The notes: generated from the sequence alone by a model not told the origin. Counted from the first letter of the stretch, positions 33,065-44,706 are shown. The stretch is DNA of 64,000 nt from Agrypnia vestita (GCA_016648135.1 JADDOH010010890.1:1-64000), one strand, 5' to 3'. Numbers and translations are program-made.

Positions 33065-33225
33065 AATAGCTTCTTAGTCTATTAGTTAAGACAATCGCCT
33101 AGTGATCTATTTTTCAGGGATTCGAGCTTCGCTTCAGGAGACCAGCAAGTTTAGATTAGTTCTGAAATATTAAGATTTTGTTGATATGATAAGTGTTCCG
33201 TATACGCATCTCTATTTACGAAAAA
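33065..33225 (+). repeat. tRNA-derived SINE (family S)
   Basis: A-box-like TTAGTTAAGACAATCG, B-box-like GGGATTCGAGCTTC, then the family body ending GCATCTCTATTTA. Degenerate. Confidence 0.6.
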
Positions 33226-33444
33226 TAAGTACGCTTATCTACGAGTATTAGAAATCAGATTATAATTATTTACTGATGTAAAAAATGTAACTATCGTTAT
33301 AATAGTTAAATTATAATATCGCATTAGTCCGAATATGCGGCCTGGAATTTGACGCAAACTTAAATGTATTGCCGTAAGAGAATATAAAATCACATTTTTA
33401 TTCACAATTGCTATGATTTCCAGTGCTTGATAGCATATCAAAAT

Positions 33445-33480
33445 GTTGTATTTATATAATAAAGGTTATATAAATACAAC
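33445..33480. repeat. Perfect 15-bp inverted repeat
   Basis: GTTGTATTTATATAA and TTATATAAATACAAC around a 6-base loop. Could be a small hairpin or a TATA-containing palindrome. Confidence 0.6.
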
Positions 33481-33779
33481 AACATCTTTGTACGTGCACT
33501 GGACGGCAGTAAAATGCCCTTTTGTGTTCAGTCAGTTTGTGTCAGTTTAGAACAAAAATAAAATAAAATAAAGGGTTGGTTTGCTGTGTGAATTGGCTCC
33601 TAAAATAATCTCATGGAAGTTGAGGGACTGTTCTAATTGACATATTTATTAGTCTGCGAATTATCCGAATGCTATTTTCAAGATTTTTTTCGAAAAGTAC
33701 ATTGATTTATAATCAGGGTAATACAGTAGTTCAATTTAATGCACCATCTGACATTTAGTCATTACTTTGGGTAGATGGT

Positions 33780-34035
33780 GGCTGTTCCGCAATATTTGTG
33801 ACTCGTTCTTTTGGGTTCACTCGGGAAATTACGGAAAATCCTAATAACAAGCGGTACACCCATGAAAAATTACGGAAAATAACAACGACTTTCCTTGCGT
33901 GACCAAGCAACATATGCCGTGCGGTGATTGCGTATCACACTCTAATTATCTGAAGTTTAAATTCCAGCAAGTTATGATTTTAAGAATCGACTGACGGACA
34001 GACAGACAATGAAATTACATATTTAGATTGGTATC
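33780..34035 (-). repeat. Helitron-type fragment
   Basis: Shares CACTCTAATTATCT, TTCCAGCAAGTTA and GACAGACAGACAA in order with the Helitron piece at 26975-27165. Terminal CTAGT not found, so truncated. Confidence 0.45.
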
Positions 34036-34567
34036 TATTTTGCTTAAAATTAATTGTAATCTGTATAAATATTAGTATTTATAGTTTGTTGTACCGAGAA
34101 GGAAACATTTTAAACTAGAAACAAATAAATTTCCACAAAAGAATATTGTATTATTTTCGATGAAAAAAACTAATATAAAGTTCAATTAAACTCTAACACG
34201 AAACATAAATTGATTGATAAGACGAATCGTAATACATATATTAAATTATATCAATCTTTAAATAAATAAAATTCTATTTTATTTATGAAATTGCAATTTT
34301 TGAACATATTATGTAGTTTGTTAATAATCAAAACAACGAAGTTTCTTCATAAGTAGATCAAAATTTGACAATAACGAATGCGTTACTATGGAGTAATTGG
34401 AATGTTCCGGAATGCTTATTATTTTATGCTTATGATTATATTTGATGAATGGATAGATTTTTCTAAAGGTTTTATCTAATTTGTTATTAATTACATACTT
34501 TGATCGAGAAATTAATAAGAAAAAAAAGATCTCAGTTTTCACGTTAGCGAAATTAAAAATCTAACTT
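34036..34567. other. AT-rich non-coding stretch
   Basis: Nothing recognised; a 73-codon minus-strand frame has no family features. Confidence 0.4.
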
Positions 34568-35073
34568 GGGGCCGGTTGTATCAACTTGGATTGTAGTCGG
34601 TTTAAACCGAAAAGCTCATTTAGCCGGTACATGTGTCATCAAAATCTTTTTTTTTTTTTATATATTTCGACATGGAAGTATCGGCAACGGCCTTACCCTA
34701 TCCATGATCCAATAAACAGTACTCAAGATACACCACATACTAACCTTTTTATCTATCCTGTGGCACATAAATGTAAAGTTATCAAATACCTGATGCATGA
34801 TGAGATGTAAACAAATTTATTGTCAACAATACCTAATGATAAAAATAAATAAAAAGTAATGTTCGAAGTCTAAATAAATTACTTTCCTGTTATCGGAATT
34901 GGTTGATCGTTAGAAAAATCTCTGGCATTATATTGTGTATTCCGACACTACAATGTCGAAAGATTGAATAAAAATATTTTGATGACACATGCCAAAAATC
35001 ATGCGCATTGCCTTTTTTTTGGAAACGAGTTTCAACTAAAGCAACTATAATCCATGTAGGTACAACCGGCTCT
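34568..35073. mobile_element. MITE with GGCCGGTTGTA-type ends
   Basis: Left end GGGGCCGGTTGTA..., right end TACAACCGGCTCT. Inside them a second inverted block (ATGTGTCATCAAAAT at 34631, ATTTTGATGACACAT at 34976) extends the arms beyond 100 bases. The GGCCGGTTG terminus suggests PIF/Harbinger, but no 3-bp target duplication was confirmed. Confidence 0.6.
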
Positions 35074-36608
35074 TAACCGTACATTAAAAATAGTTTTCAT
35101 TTTTTCATGGAAGAATATATTGATTGTTTTATTAGATAGGTAATTATTTTTCCCTTTTTATTTCCTAGCTCACCATTACACACACCACTATCTCTTTAGA
35201 ATTCAGACATTATATATGTGTATATAGATGTAATGCTCACATATCTTTATGCTATATTTATTTTGATCTTTTTTCATCTTGTCTCTTCCTCTTTTTATTA
35301 ATTGAATCTGTCCTTTCCTCCCCATTCCTGATTCCCTTTTTACCTTCAATTATTTGATTCTCGTGGTTTGCTCTTAACTTAAACCTTTCATTTTTTGTAT
35401 AGGTATTGTTTACTGTTGTTATATATAAATACATAACTTGTTAATTCTGTGGAAACTTGTAAGATGGTCTCTATACTATTTAATACTCATGTATAACCAA
35501 ATTTTTATTTTTTAGGTACTGCTAGTTTCCATAAATAGATGAAATACCTAAATAAATAATGGAAGGTTTTCAGATTTGGAACAAACATATAATATTCAAA
35601 AATTTACTTATGATAGTATTGGTGAACGGTGCATTGTATAGAGTGATTACTTCATTCATTGTTGTTGTAAGCCCTAGGCCATCGTATATAAGACTTCCAT
35701 ACATGTTTCTCATATAAATAACTTCGTCTGTGTGAGACTAAAATAAACAATGTTTTTTTCTTTTTTGTTCTTTTTTCTTCTACTTTTTATAATTAAGCAA
35801 TCCGTCCTGAAAGAGCGAGTCTGCCACTTAACAAGTTATAGCTATAATTGAGGTTAATTGAGATATTTTTATGTCATTGTCGTACACAATTTTTGACATT
35901 ATAGCTATCAGATTTAGTGAGTTAATAGAAAGAAGATGATTAGAATGGTTCAACTATAAACAATATTTGTGTCTGAGAGACGTTTCCCATTCATCCCTAA
36001 GAACTGAATTTTTTTTCAGCATCCTGTATAAATAAACATATTTAATTATTTCCAGGCTTCCATACACCATATTTAAAACACGTCCACTCTCCGTACCTAC
36101 TGCTAATAAATCGTTGCGGGGTTTATTTATTTTTATTATTATTATTAATTAGAATAAATCATGTTTTTCATTTACCGGTCTCAAGTGTCTCCCAATCACC
36201 ACGGACAATTGGCGATCTACTGTATCACATTTAAGGCTTTGAGGGCGGTGGGTAGGGGAAAAGAATACAACATTGCTTTATGAAAGTGGATTTATTGCGC
36301 AAAGTTAAGGAATACATCGCGCTCTGATTTATTTCGATAGGTGCACTTTACAAGTGATGACGTCCCGTATGTAAACATTGCGGACCCTCGTTTACATTGC
36401 AGTTGAATTCGCTTTACTAAGCGTTAAAGGCTCGTTACCATAATCGAGATTTTCGTCCCGAGACATTCTCTGAAATATAAATTATGCCACCGTGAGATTT
36501 TTAAAGTCAATTCTCAGCTTTCGCAGTCCACTGTGCAGGCGCGTGCATTGAGTACGTTGAAGTACGACTTTTACGCAGACATATATTTTGGAAAAAAACA
36601 TCTAAATA
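35074..36608. other. Non-coding stretch
   Basis: 35090-35560 looks like a LINE 3' UTR on the + strand, ending CTAAATAAATAATGG. No gene before the mariner. Confidence 0.35.
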
Positions 36609-37893
36609 TTAGGTCCTTACATATGAAATTGGCGTTTTGCCGTACTGGCAAATTTGATCTCAAATATCTTCTCTTTGGTAAGGAATTCCAAATCCAAATT
36701 TATACGGCTATTTACTCATGTATTTGTGTTTTGAAAATTATAATTCATTTGTTTTTTCCTCAATTGTTTTTTTCTTTGCGTCACTCAGTTTACAAAATGA
36801 AAAACTTGAAATATCGCGTTATTTACGAGTGTGGCCACCACCGTGGCACCAGTGCTGCAGAAACGGCTCGAAGGATTAATGATGTGTATGGCGACGGTGC
36901 CGCAAAAGAAAACACAGTGCTTTTTGGTTCCAACGTTTTCGTTCTGGAAATTTCGACCTGCAGAACAAGCCCCGTGGACGGCCGGAGACCAAAGTTGATA
37001 ATGAAGAATTGAAGGCTATTGTGGAAGCGGATCCATCGCAAACCACATCCGAGTTAGCTGCAGGTTGCGGTGTTAGTGATAAAACTGTTTTAATCCACTT
37101 GAAGCAAATTGGTAAGGTGAAAAAGCTTGAAAGGTGGGTATCTCACGAATTGAGTGAAGCAAATCAACAAACGCGCGTTGACTGCTGCGTTGCATTACTC
37201 AACCGGCACAATAATGAAGGGATTTTAAATCGTATCATTACCTGTGATGAAAAGTGGATCCTGTACGATAATCGGAAGTGCTCATCGCAATGGCTGAACC
37301 CTGCCGAACCAGCCAAACCATGCCCCAAGCGAAAATTGACTCCAAAAAAGTTACTTGTAAGCGTTTGGTGGACTAGTGCTGGTGTCGTTCACTACAGCTT
37401 TTTTAAATCTGGCCAGACGATTACGGCAGATGTCTATTGTCAGCAACTGCAAACCATGATGGAAAAGCTAGCTGCTAAACAACCGAGGCTGGTTAATCGC
37501 TCTAGGCCACTGCTGCTTCATGATAACGCTAGACCACACACTGCACAACAGACGGCTACCAAATTAGAGGAGCTTCAATTGGAATGTCTAAGACATCCAC
37601 CGTACTCTCCGGACCTTGCCCCAACAGATTACCATTTTTTTCGAAATTTGGATAACTTCTTGCAAAGGAAAAAATTCAACTCCGATGGGGCAGTCCAAAC
37701 CGCCTTTAAAGATTTTATTGTTTCCCGTCCGAATGGTTTTTTTAGTAAAGGGATCGATGAACTACCTATGAGATGGCAAAAGTGCATAGATAGCAGTGGT
37801 ACATACTTTGATTAAATAAATATATTATAATAAAAAAAAATCGGCTTTATGTTCCTCCCATACTAAACGCCAATTTCATGTGTAAGGACCTAA
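36609..37893 (+). mobile_element. mariner DNA transposon, full length, TA target duplication
   Basis: The 1285-base element has 29-bp inverted ends (TTAGGTCCTTACATATGAAA... on the left; the same with one change, TTACACATG, on the right) and TA on both sides (36607-36608 and 37894-37895). It holds one transposase gene between a 188-base 5' UTR and a short 3' UTR. Length and layout are standard for a mariner. Good conservation of ends and coding sequence suggests a fairly recent insertion. Confidence 0.95.
36797..37815 (+). pseudogene. mariner transposase, one frameshift
   Basis: Cut-and-paste transposase that binds the inverted ends and moves the element between TA sites. ATG 36797 starts MKNLKYRVIYECGHHRGTSA, the first helix-turn-helix; QTTSELAAGCGVSDKTVLIH is the second. 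The catalytic domain has all three Asp: TCDEKWILYDN, LLHDNARPH and SPDLAPTDYHFF, with 34 residues between the second and third (DD34D). The frame breaks near 36918-36925, where a one-base shift is needed to go from KENTV into the WFQRFRSGNF frame; from there it is open to the stop at 37813. Total length near 340 codons matches the family. WVSHEL, where most relatives have WVPHEL, is another change. Similarity pattern suggests the cecropia subfamily. Confidence 0.93.
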
Positions 37894-37895
37894 TA

Positions 37896-39324
37896 TATAT
37901 ATATATTAAAATCTGAATAATATGATAATAATTATGATGGGAATATTACGAGATATATCTTATAATTTGATATTTTTTCAAAATATATGCTTACGTAAAT
38001 GTCATGCTTTAGTGTTAGTACTTTGTGAAATAACCAAAAACGTACGAAAATAAAAAAATAACGAAATCAGCTGACATATGGATGTTATGGAGTTATGGAG
38101 TTATGGAGTTCGTTAAAAGGTTGCACACGCAACGTGTGCAACTTTTTAACGAACTGAGCGATAATGCAGACATGTTTAATGACAGAATTAAAATCATCAG
38201 ACAGATGACCGCTTCCATTAGGATACTCTCCTCATAGCAAATTGTCATGTAATTATTTAAAAAAAAAAGGTTTTTATCGTTTCATATATTCAAAGCTCAC
38301 ACTTGTTTTCAATTTTTAGACACGTTTTTGTTTTAATAAGCCATCGAAACGTCAATTCATTAACGTTTGATGTTCCGTTCAGCCGTTGGGTGAATTTGAA
38401 TCTACTTAGAAACTATTAAAACAACAGATCTTTGTAATTTAATGCCTTCTGTATATCTATAATTTTAAAACAAGTAGGTAAATCAAAAAAAATATTAGAA
38501 GAAATGCTTTTGTACGTTATCTTTGCATACATCCGTAATTGATTTTTTTCAACATCGCTCATGCAGTGTCCAAATATGAAACACGTTGTTTTAATGATTA
38601 AAACAATTTATTTTAATTTTCTTACAAAAAATACAATTCATTAAACAATCCTTCTTAGTTGCCATACTAAAAAATAACATGAATTTTTTTCCGACACATT
38701 AAGTCAAAGTGGAATCTGCCGGCTAAAATTGGTAAATTTAAAATCGGATCATTTTTCATAACTATAATATTGATGAATCTCGAAGCTACGTAGGCATTAA
38801 ATGTTCAATTATAACGGAAAGTATCGGAGGTTTCAGAGCTCTAGCTAGTCGGGATGAAAAATCAATTACCAGATTCCACCACAACAAACAAATAACAAAG
38901 AGAGTTAAATAAAAGCATGTAGATAACAACAAGTTATAAGTAGGTTCTGGTTTACGTTTGTGTGACTTTTTAACAATATCTTCTTTCCGACATTCAGGAA
39001 ATTGAAAAGAATTAGAGTTGCTTGTGTTCGTTACGTCTGTGTATATTTGTCAATTTTCAATTACGTACCTTGTACCTCTTCTTCCGCGAGTCATCGTGCA
39101 ATATTAATTAATCCATCGCAAATGAGTCGCGATTGCCCTGTTTTTTTCTGGCTGGATTGACGTGTTTGTTTTGAAATGTTCTTGGCTTGTGTTGATGCTT
39201 TAATGTGTTTTGCATAATTTAATGTTTCTGCCTTTTATTTTTATAGTTTAAATATTTTATTAACATCGATGATGTCCCCCCTCCCATTTTCGGGATAACA
39301 ACGTCTTTATGAAATCCTGATACG
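37896..39324. other. Non-coding stretch with a palindrome
   Basis: 38077-38105 holds three tandem copies of GTTATGGAG, directly followed by the hairpin listed at 38102. The rest is AT-rich with no recognised gene. Confidence 0.45.
38102..38152. repeat. Hairpin next to GTTATGGAG triplicate
   Basis: GTTCGTTAAAAGGTTGCACA and the inverse TGTGCAACTTTTTAACGAAC, with ACGTGT-type bases at the tip. One mismatch in arms of about 22 bases. Confidence 0.65.
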
Positions 39325-39505
39325 GAATATATTATTGGCGTAGTGGTATGACTTGCCCGGTGATTTTGCGATCGGTGGGTTCGAGCCCCATTCCACGACA
39401 CCAGCGAGTTAATTCTATATTCATAGTACACGCGTTTAGGTTAGTTTGAAAATAGTAAGAATATTGACGCGACACGTATTCCGTGGCCACATCTGTATTT
39501 TTCAA
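39325..39505 (+). repeat. tRNA-derived SINE (family S)
   Basis: A-box-like GCGTAGTGGTATGA and B box GGTTCGAGCCCC, then body blocks GTTTAGGTTAG, GACGCGACACGTATTCCG and CACATCTGTATTT. One of the best-preserved copies. Confidence 0.75.
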
Positions 39506-39724
39506 AATAACTCGAATAATAGCGGTCAAGAGACGTTTTTACGAACGTTGTCGCGAGATGGAAGGTGTTTCAGTCAGTGTCTGGGCAGTTCAGGTTTTAA
39601 GCCGATTTCAGTATTTCATTTAATCGTTTTTGAAGTTTTTAAAAGTTTTATTAGCGGTTCTTAAAAAATGTTACGTAAGCGACGTCGCCAGATGGTTTGG
39701 TTAGGAGAGTATCGCTTCGTGAGA

Positions 39725-40460
39725 CACGTTATATAAATGGTCGCGTCCTCACTCCCGGCGCGTCGTTAGCGTAAATCTCGCTCCGCCGCGACATTTCGCG
39801 TCGCGGAGGTGGGTAGGTACTTCAATCGAGTAAATGTCTCCTCGCGAGGGTCGGTCCGTCCGCCCGCGCGGGTTAGGAAAACCAATTCCGGAGATAGTGC
39901 GCTGATTGACGCGGGATCATTTACTTCTCGGGCGGGGGCCGCCGGGCCTCGGACACGTCCGGCCCCGGCGCGGGGGGCGGGGGCGGGGGCGGGGGCGGTC
40001 AGCGCCGGGGGAGCGGGGGCCGCGTGTGTGCAAGGGAGAGATAAGACATTGATTGCGTCGGGCGCGCGGCCCGCAACCCGCGGCCGGACGGGCCAGATAA
40101 GGGCGGGCAATTAAAGCGAACGGGAAGGATCCCCGCGCCCCCGCCCGCCCCCCCACCCGCATCCGCGCCTTATTTGCTTAGGCCCGCATTACGTACGTCC
40201 GTCCGTCCGTCTTGGCGCTTTGTGCCGCGGGATCGATAGTGGGGGCATCGATAGCCGCCGCCCGCCCCCCCGGCTATCTACATACAGCGCCGAGTCGAGG
40301 GTCGCGAGGAGAGCCGGAGGATTAGGTACCCTCGGTGCTCGCCAAGTTTCGGCCGAATATTGCCTTTGTGTAAGGCACCCACCCCCGCCCCGGTACCGGC
40401 TCCGCGTGATGTATGGAACGGCTAGTTACGTAACCCGCGGGGTCAACGCGGAGAGCTTAC
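39725..40460. promoter_or_regulatory. Largest CpG-rich island, TATA-like site at its left edge
   Basis: About 700 bases of very GC- and CpG-rich DNA with runs such as GGGGGCGGGGGCGGGGGCGG near 39975. TATATAAATGG at 39730-39740 precedes it and could serve as a core promoter for the + strand. GATAAG occurs at 40041 and 40096. Overlapping frames on both strands up to 116 codons are low-complexity (Ala/Gly/Pro/Arg) and read as composition artefacts. A promoter or enhancer of an unseen gene is possible. Confidence 0.35.
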
Positions 40461-40704
40461 CCGATAGGTATCTATGCTCGTGCGAGATTTACTCTATACT
40501 TTTCGGGAAACTCTTATTCTTCTTCCTTTATCGAGGCGATCCGTCCTTGCAGAGCGGTTCTTGCCATTAGCGGTGTTAATAAAAGCGAATGGATTAAAAC
40601 AAATGTCGAAAAATATCCTCGGTCAACTCGCTATAAAGAATATTGGAGCTCCGCGATGAGCGAAAAAAGAATGGTCGATTGTCCCCCCTAATAATAACAC
40701 GAAC

Positions 40705-40800
40705 GTGGTCCAAGGCGCGCGACACTGACTTTTCATACCGAGTGTACCGGGTTAAATTCCCGGTGAGGTCCCAATATTGGGATCCCCTACATGATTTCTC
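40705..40800 (+). repeat. Possible tRNA-like/SINE head
   Basis: GGGTTAAATTCCC resembles a pol III B box with paired flanks (ACCGGGTTAAATTCCCGGT). The A box is unclear. Confidence 0.3.
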
Positions 40801-41969
40801 AATTCTATGTGTTTCTCTGTACCTGTTGTAGCGCTTAAAATTTAATAAAATAATAATATAACATAAACTATTCATTTGTTCCATGCCTCAGATATATATT
40901 CCCCTGTCATTCCAAACCTGCATAGAATTCACTTCGTATACAGATCATTGTATTTAGTTTTGGTCTCTTTAAATAGCGTTTGAATTTTATTTTATTTCAT
41001 TCAGAAAATATATAACTCATCAATGACAACTTGAATAATATTATAAATACAAAAAAAAAATAAACCAATCACATGTTTTTTTCCAAATTACAATGGAACT
41101 AGGAACACAATGTAAATGCAAAATAGGTGGTGAAAATTTAAAAATTAAGAATTCTTTCCCTTACAATTTTTTAAGAACTAAACCAGAGTCTAATAAAAAT
41201 TAACAGGGGGTAGAAAAATACAATAGATAGATTTATTATTTCAAGTTCAGATTGTTTTTTTTTAATATACCTATCTGCCGTTTTGTGATATATTTTTGTT
41301 GTAATGTATCTTCCTCGTTGGCGTCTACAAAGATATTAAAAACCAATAATAGCATACTTAAATCTATGGCCGGGGGATAAAAAACAAGTCGAAACAGTTT
41401 TTGTATTTCATAGATTGTTTTTCCAAGAATGTTTTTCTATGTTTTGTTTTAAATAATATAGGACTAAAAAATCTTTGATAAAAAATCTACTTGATACGAA
41501 AAATTGTTTCCTGACATTTTGATTTATCATAATTGCCCACGGCCATAGATATATTATATTGTATTACATAAACTCGCTAATATCCTATAAAAGTAAATCA
41601 CTTTTTAACGCAATTTATTGATACATTTCATGTAGGAAGGCTCTGACAAAACATATTAACATAATTTCAAGCATATGTATATTCCTTCAAAAATTTAATT
41701 TAATGCTATTCGGAAAATATACAGCTACAAGTGTAACAGTAAGTTTAGACAATGAATTATATTGTCGGAATTGCTAATGCACTAATGATACAAAGTTATA
41801 TGATGGTAAAAAAATTTAAGTAACCATTATATAAGAGTGTCGAAAAGCGAAAAATGTTGTATTGAAGGAATAAGAAATTTTGGTAAAAATTAAGTGAAGA
41901 AAAGTGTAAAATCATCCATCCAAATAAAATTGGCCAGGAGTAGTGACTGTGTGTCAACGAAAAAATATT
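40801..41969. other. AT-rich non-coding stretch with a small MITE
   Basis: 41362-41550 has inverted ends ATCTATGGCCG and CGGCCATAGAT with subterminal similarity, about 190 bases and no ORF: a MITE-like element. Otherwise no features. Confidence 0.45.
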
Positions 41970-42112
41970 TATAATTAATATAAATTAACTTTGTTTAAAC
42001 CACTTATTTATTGAAAAAAATCAACATGTTTCAAAGCCAATGGCTTCTTCAAAACATGTTGATTTTTTCAATAAATAAGTGGTTTAAACAAAGTTAATTT
42101 ATATTAATTATA
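41970..42112. repeat. Near-perfect fold-back with hammerhead-like tip
   Basis: Arms of about 60 bases (ATAATTAATATAAATT...GTTTAAACCACTTATTTATT) are inverted copies. At the tip the minus strand reads TTGAAGA (42053-42047), hairpin AGCCATTGGCT, GAAAC (42032-42028), ATGTTGA. The first core base is T instead of C, so probably inactive. The arm motif AATAAATA.GTGGTTT also follows the hairpins at 55030 and 57665. Confidence 0.7.
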
Positions 42113-42139
42113 ATTATGTTACCACAAAATAAATTTGCT

Positions 42140-42252
42140 ACATTTGAAGAAGAAGAAAAAATATTTGACTGCTACCGGCCAAATATTTTTTCGTTGATTT
42201 GATTTTTCTGTATGTCTTTCTATTTGATTAATAAATTTGGTTTTAAATCTGA
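42140..42252. repeat. Collapsed copy of the 22858-23286 fold-back
   Basis: GAAAAAATATTTGACTGCTACCGG is joined directly to CCAAATATTTTTTC and the complete right arm. The tRNA-like core is deleted except for its acceptor end (CTGCTACCGG). Confidence 0.6.
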
Positions 42253-43094
42253 CAATTATGTCGTTTTTGCAAAAAAACATCGACAATAACATGAAATCCT
42301 AATACACATCTAAAAAAAAAAAAAACTAAAAATCCTAATACACATTTTTTAAAAAAAAAAAAAAAAAAATCATAATTCAGTAAATAGTTCTAATTTGCAA
42401 TTCAATAACTAATAATTCGTCAGCTTTTGAGTTGAGAATCTTCATGATTGATACTCAATTCAAGATGGTAAATACGACAATACATTATTTATTTTAGTAT
42501 TACTACTAATTTCAAGTGATTTTTTTTTGATAGTTTAGTGGATGCGCGCGCATTTCGTGGTCTCGCATTCCCGCTACACACATTTCCGCTACAATGCGCA
42601 AGTTGCGCGTGTGCAACTTCCATTACAATAAAAAAAATTCCCTGGATGCGCTAAAAGATATCTTCAAATAGTAAAAACATCCAATGGACGAGAGAAATAT
42701 GCGTATTTTTAAATAATGTATTATTTTGATGCGGTCTTACTTGTGATAATAAAATCTGAATTTAATATGACACACTTTTTTGTTGGCGTCTAGTAATAAA
42801 TAAAGATTATTAATTATTTCCGAGCTTCTGTATTATGTCCACCCTCGACCGGCCAACAAATCGGTCCGTGATTATTTTTATTAATGCGCGCGGAGGGGTT
42901 CAGGGGAGGGAGAAGTAACAGAATTAATACATTTATATAACACCGGCGGAATCAAACGATTTGCGTTCGCTACGTGAAAAGTATAGAAATTTTTCCATAA
43001 TATCCAAATGATCAACGAAAATCTCTGCCTTATTTACATATTATGTAGATAGTCATGACGACGAAATACAATTAAGAATTATGATTGCGCCGAC
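42253..43094. other. Non-coding stretch
   Basis: Two long A-runs near 42313 and 42350 with a short direct repeat (AATCCTAATACACAT) between them; otherwise nothing recognised. Confidence 0.4.
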
Positions 43095-43220
43095 TATACG
43101 GCCGTATTCTGAAAATAACAAGATTGTTATTTTGGTGATTTGACATGAAGTAGATTTACCACAGTCCGCCTTGTTCGATGATTACTACTCGAACACTAAA
43201 AAATAGACTAAATAATATGC

Positions 43221-43656
43221 GTGCATAGAATTTTTCGGCCCAATTTCAGTAATGCTAATGAAATTAAAAAGTGTAATTTAAAAATAACCTTTAGAACCAA
43301 TAACAATATAGGAACAAACCTCAAAAACTCTAAAAGCAAAAAAGCCAAATTAGAAAACAGTGGCATATACAAATTAATATGTAATCATAAAGATTGCAAT
43401 GCCACATATATAGGACAAACGGGAAGGTCTTTTTTTAACTAGATTCGCGGAACACATGCGCTGCTTTAAAAATAAAAATTTAGAGTCAAAATTTGCGGCC
43501 CACTTATTAAATGAAAACCACGTCCCGCTAGGTGATAACGAGCCAAAACCTTTATATATAGAAAAAAAAGGTTTTAGGATGAATTTACTTGAGCAACTAG
43601 AAATAAATAAATATAAAAAGGATCCAAATATTAAACTTTTAAATAATCAACAATAA
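43221..43656 (+). pseudogene. Penelope-like element C-terminus with GIY-YIG endonuclease
   Basis: The frame contains ITFRTNNNIGTNL, then NSGIYKLICNHKDCNATYIG followed by QTGRSF: a full GIY...YIG pair with the Cys residues of the linker typical of Penelope-like elements. In the T-run at 43431 the frame breaks by one base (stop at 43440); a second frame carries on with RFAEHMRCFKNKN, FAAHLLNENH and EQLEINK to the stop at 43654. The EH and N residues of the nuclease are therefore present. Only the end of the reverse transcriptase-nuclease protein is left. Better preserved at the YIG motif than the copy at 24290. Confidence 0.85.
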
Positions 43657-44000
43657 ATGATCTTCTCTCCACTTCTCAATATCTTTAAAAAACCCAAAAT
43701 CAAGGACATAAATTAAAATAATATTTATAAATAACACTTGCAGAAAACGGGGAGTTTTGATAACTAAGCATAAAGTTAACCGAGGCACCTTTAATGATAA
43801 GTGCCCGGGAAAAAACGTGCATTAATATAGGGCTTCATCACAAATATCTAATTACTCTAAAGGGGAAGGGGTAACTTAAAATTTCATAAATAAGTCGTTT
43901 GTACGTGGCATACCCACTGTTTGATAATGGTTTTTCAAGCCGAAATAGCTGTAACATCTAAAAATAGTTAACCCGCAGAACTTAATAATAATATCTACGA
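43657..44000 (+). repeat. 3' region of the Penelope-like copy
   Basis: Ends TTTGATAATGGTTTTTCAAG, CCGAAATAGCTG and TAGTTAACCCGCAGAACTT, the same terminal block as in the fold-back at 20003-20390. The hammerhead-like core is decayed here (GAAAT in place of GAAAC). Confidence 0.6.
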
Positions 44001-44054
44001 TGTCTGTTTTATTTTCCCTCAACCATCCACCTACCATACTGGGATGGTCCTAGT

Positions 44055-44345
44055 ATGCCTGAAAAGAAAAATGTTTGATGCATGTATCTTACCGATGTTG
44101 ACATATGACACATAACAGCAAAAAGCATACACATGTTAAAGTGTCCACAGTGGTCCATGGAAAGGCAAATGCTCGGCGTGAGCCCTCGAGATAAAAGTTG
44201 CCGATATTATGGACCGTGTTGCGAAATCAAAATTGCAGTGGGCTGGACATATGGCTCGACAGGAGGATACTAGATGGGCACCCAGAATCCTACAGTAGAG
44301 GCCCTGGGCGAAAAGTAGAAGCGTCGGAAGACCTTCCAAACAGTA
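44055..44345 (+). pseudogene. RTE-like reverse transcriptase C-terminal region
   Basis: The + strand frames read CLKRKMFDACILPMLTYDT, ERQMLGVSPRDK, a region translating as KSKLQWAGHMARQEDTRWAP in another phase, and GRRKTFQ. These are the post-palm blocks (LP..TY, QRxMLGVSLRDR, K[LW]QWAGH[IM]AR, RW.P) of a widespread insect LINE type. Several frame shifts. Confidence 0.7.
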
Positions 44346-44511
44346 TTAAAAATGACAACCCAAATCGGGCAATGTGATAAACAATTAGTAAAAGTGAATT
44401 ATTTATTACACTGTCCGGGCATTACGAAGTGTTTGTTGGGCAATTTGATATTTTAAGTACATCTGGCGGGACGCGAGAATCGATAATAAATTAATGACGC
44501 GCACTGACCAG

Positions 44512-44536
44512 TTAGGTTAGGTTATGTTACGTTAGG
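44512..44536 (+). repeat. Short interstitial TTAGG-like tract
   Basis: Five pentamers: TTAGG TTAGG TTATG TTACG TTAGG. TTAGG is the arthropod telomere repeat; three of five units are exact. Such short tracts also occur by chance in insect DNA. Confidence 0.45.
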
Positions 44537-44623
44537 TTTAAAGATTATACTGCCTCACAATAAAAGAATTTAAAATAAAACTTATAAAAATATTTTTTAC
44601 TATTCTGCCTGATGGGTGAAGGA

Positions 44624-44706
44624 TATTATTTATAATGCCCGGTCAATATAATTATTTTATCATATTGGGCATTTTTCAAACTGTCCGGACATTATAAATA
44701 ATGTCA
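44624..44706. repeat. Small fold-back
   Basis: ATTATTTATAATGCCCGG is inverted as CCGGACATTATAAATAAT with one difference. TGTCCGGGCATTACG at 44412 is a third partial copy. Confidence 0.5.

Noticed and set aside
36533..36796. Upstream extension of the mariner transposase frame
   Set aside because: The open frame before ATG 36797 crosses the left inverted repeat and the target site into flanking DNA, so it is not part of the gene.
39766..40162. Overlapping frames of 81-114 codons on both strands
   Set aside because: Low-complexity Ala/Gly/Pro/Arg translations in several phases at once follow from the CpG-rich composition.
44136..44339. 67-codon minus-strand frame
   Set aside because: Antisense shadow of the + strand RTE fragment, whose blocks are recognisable.
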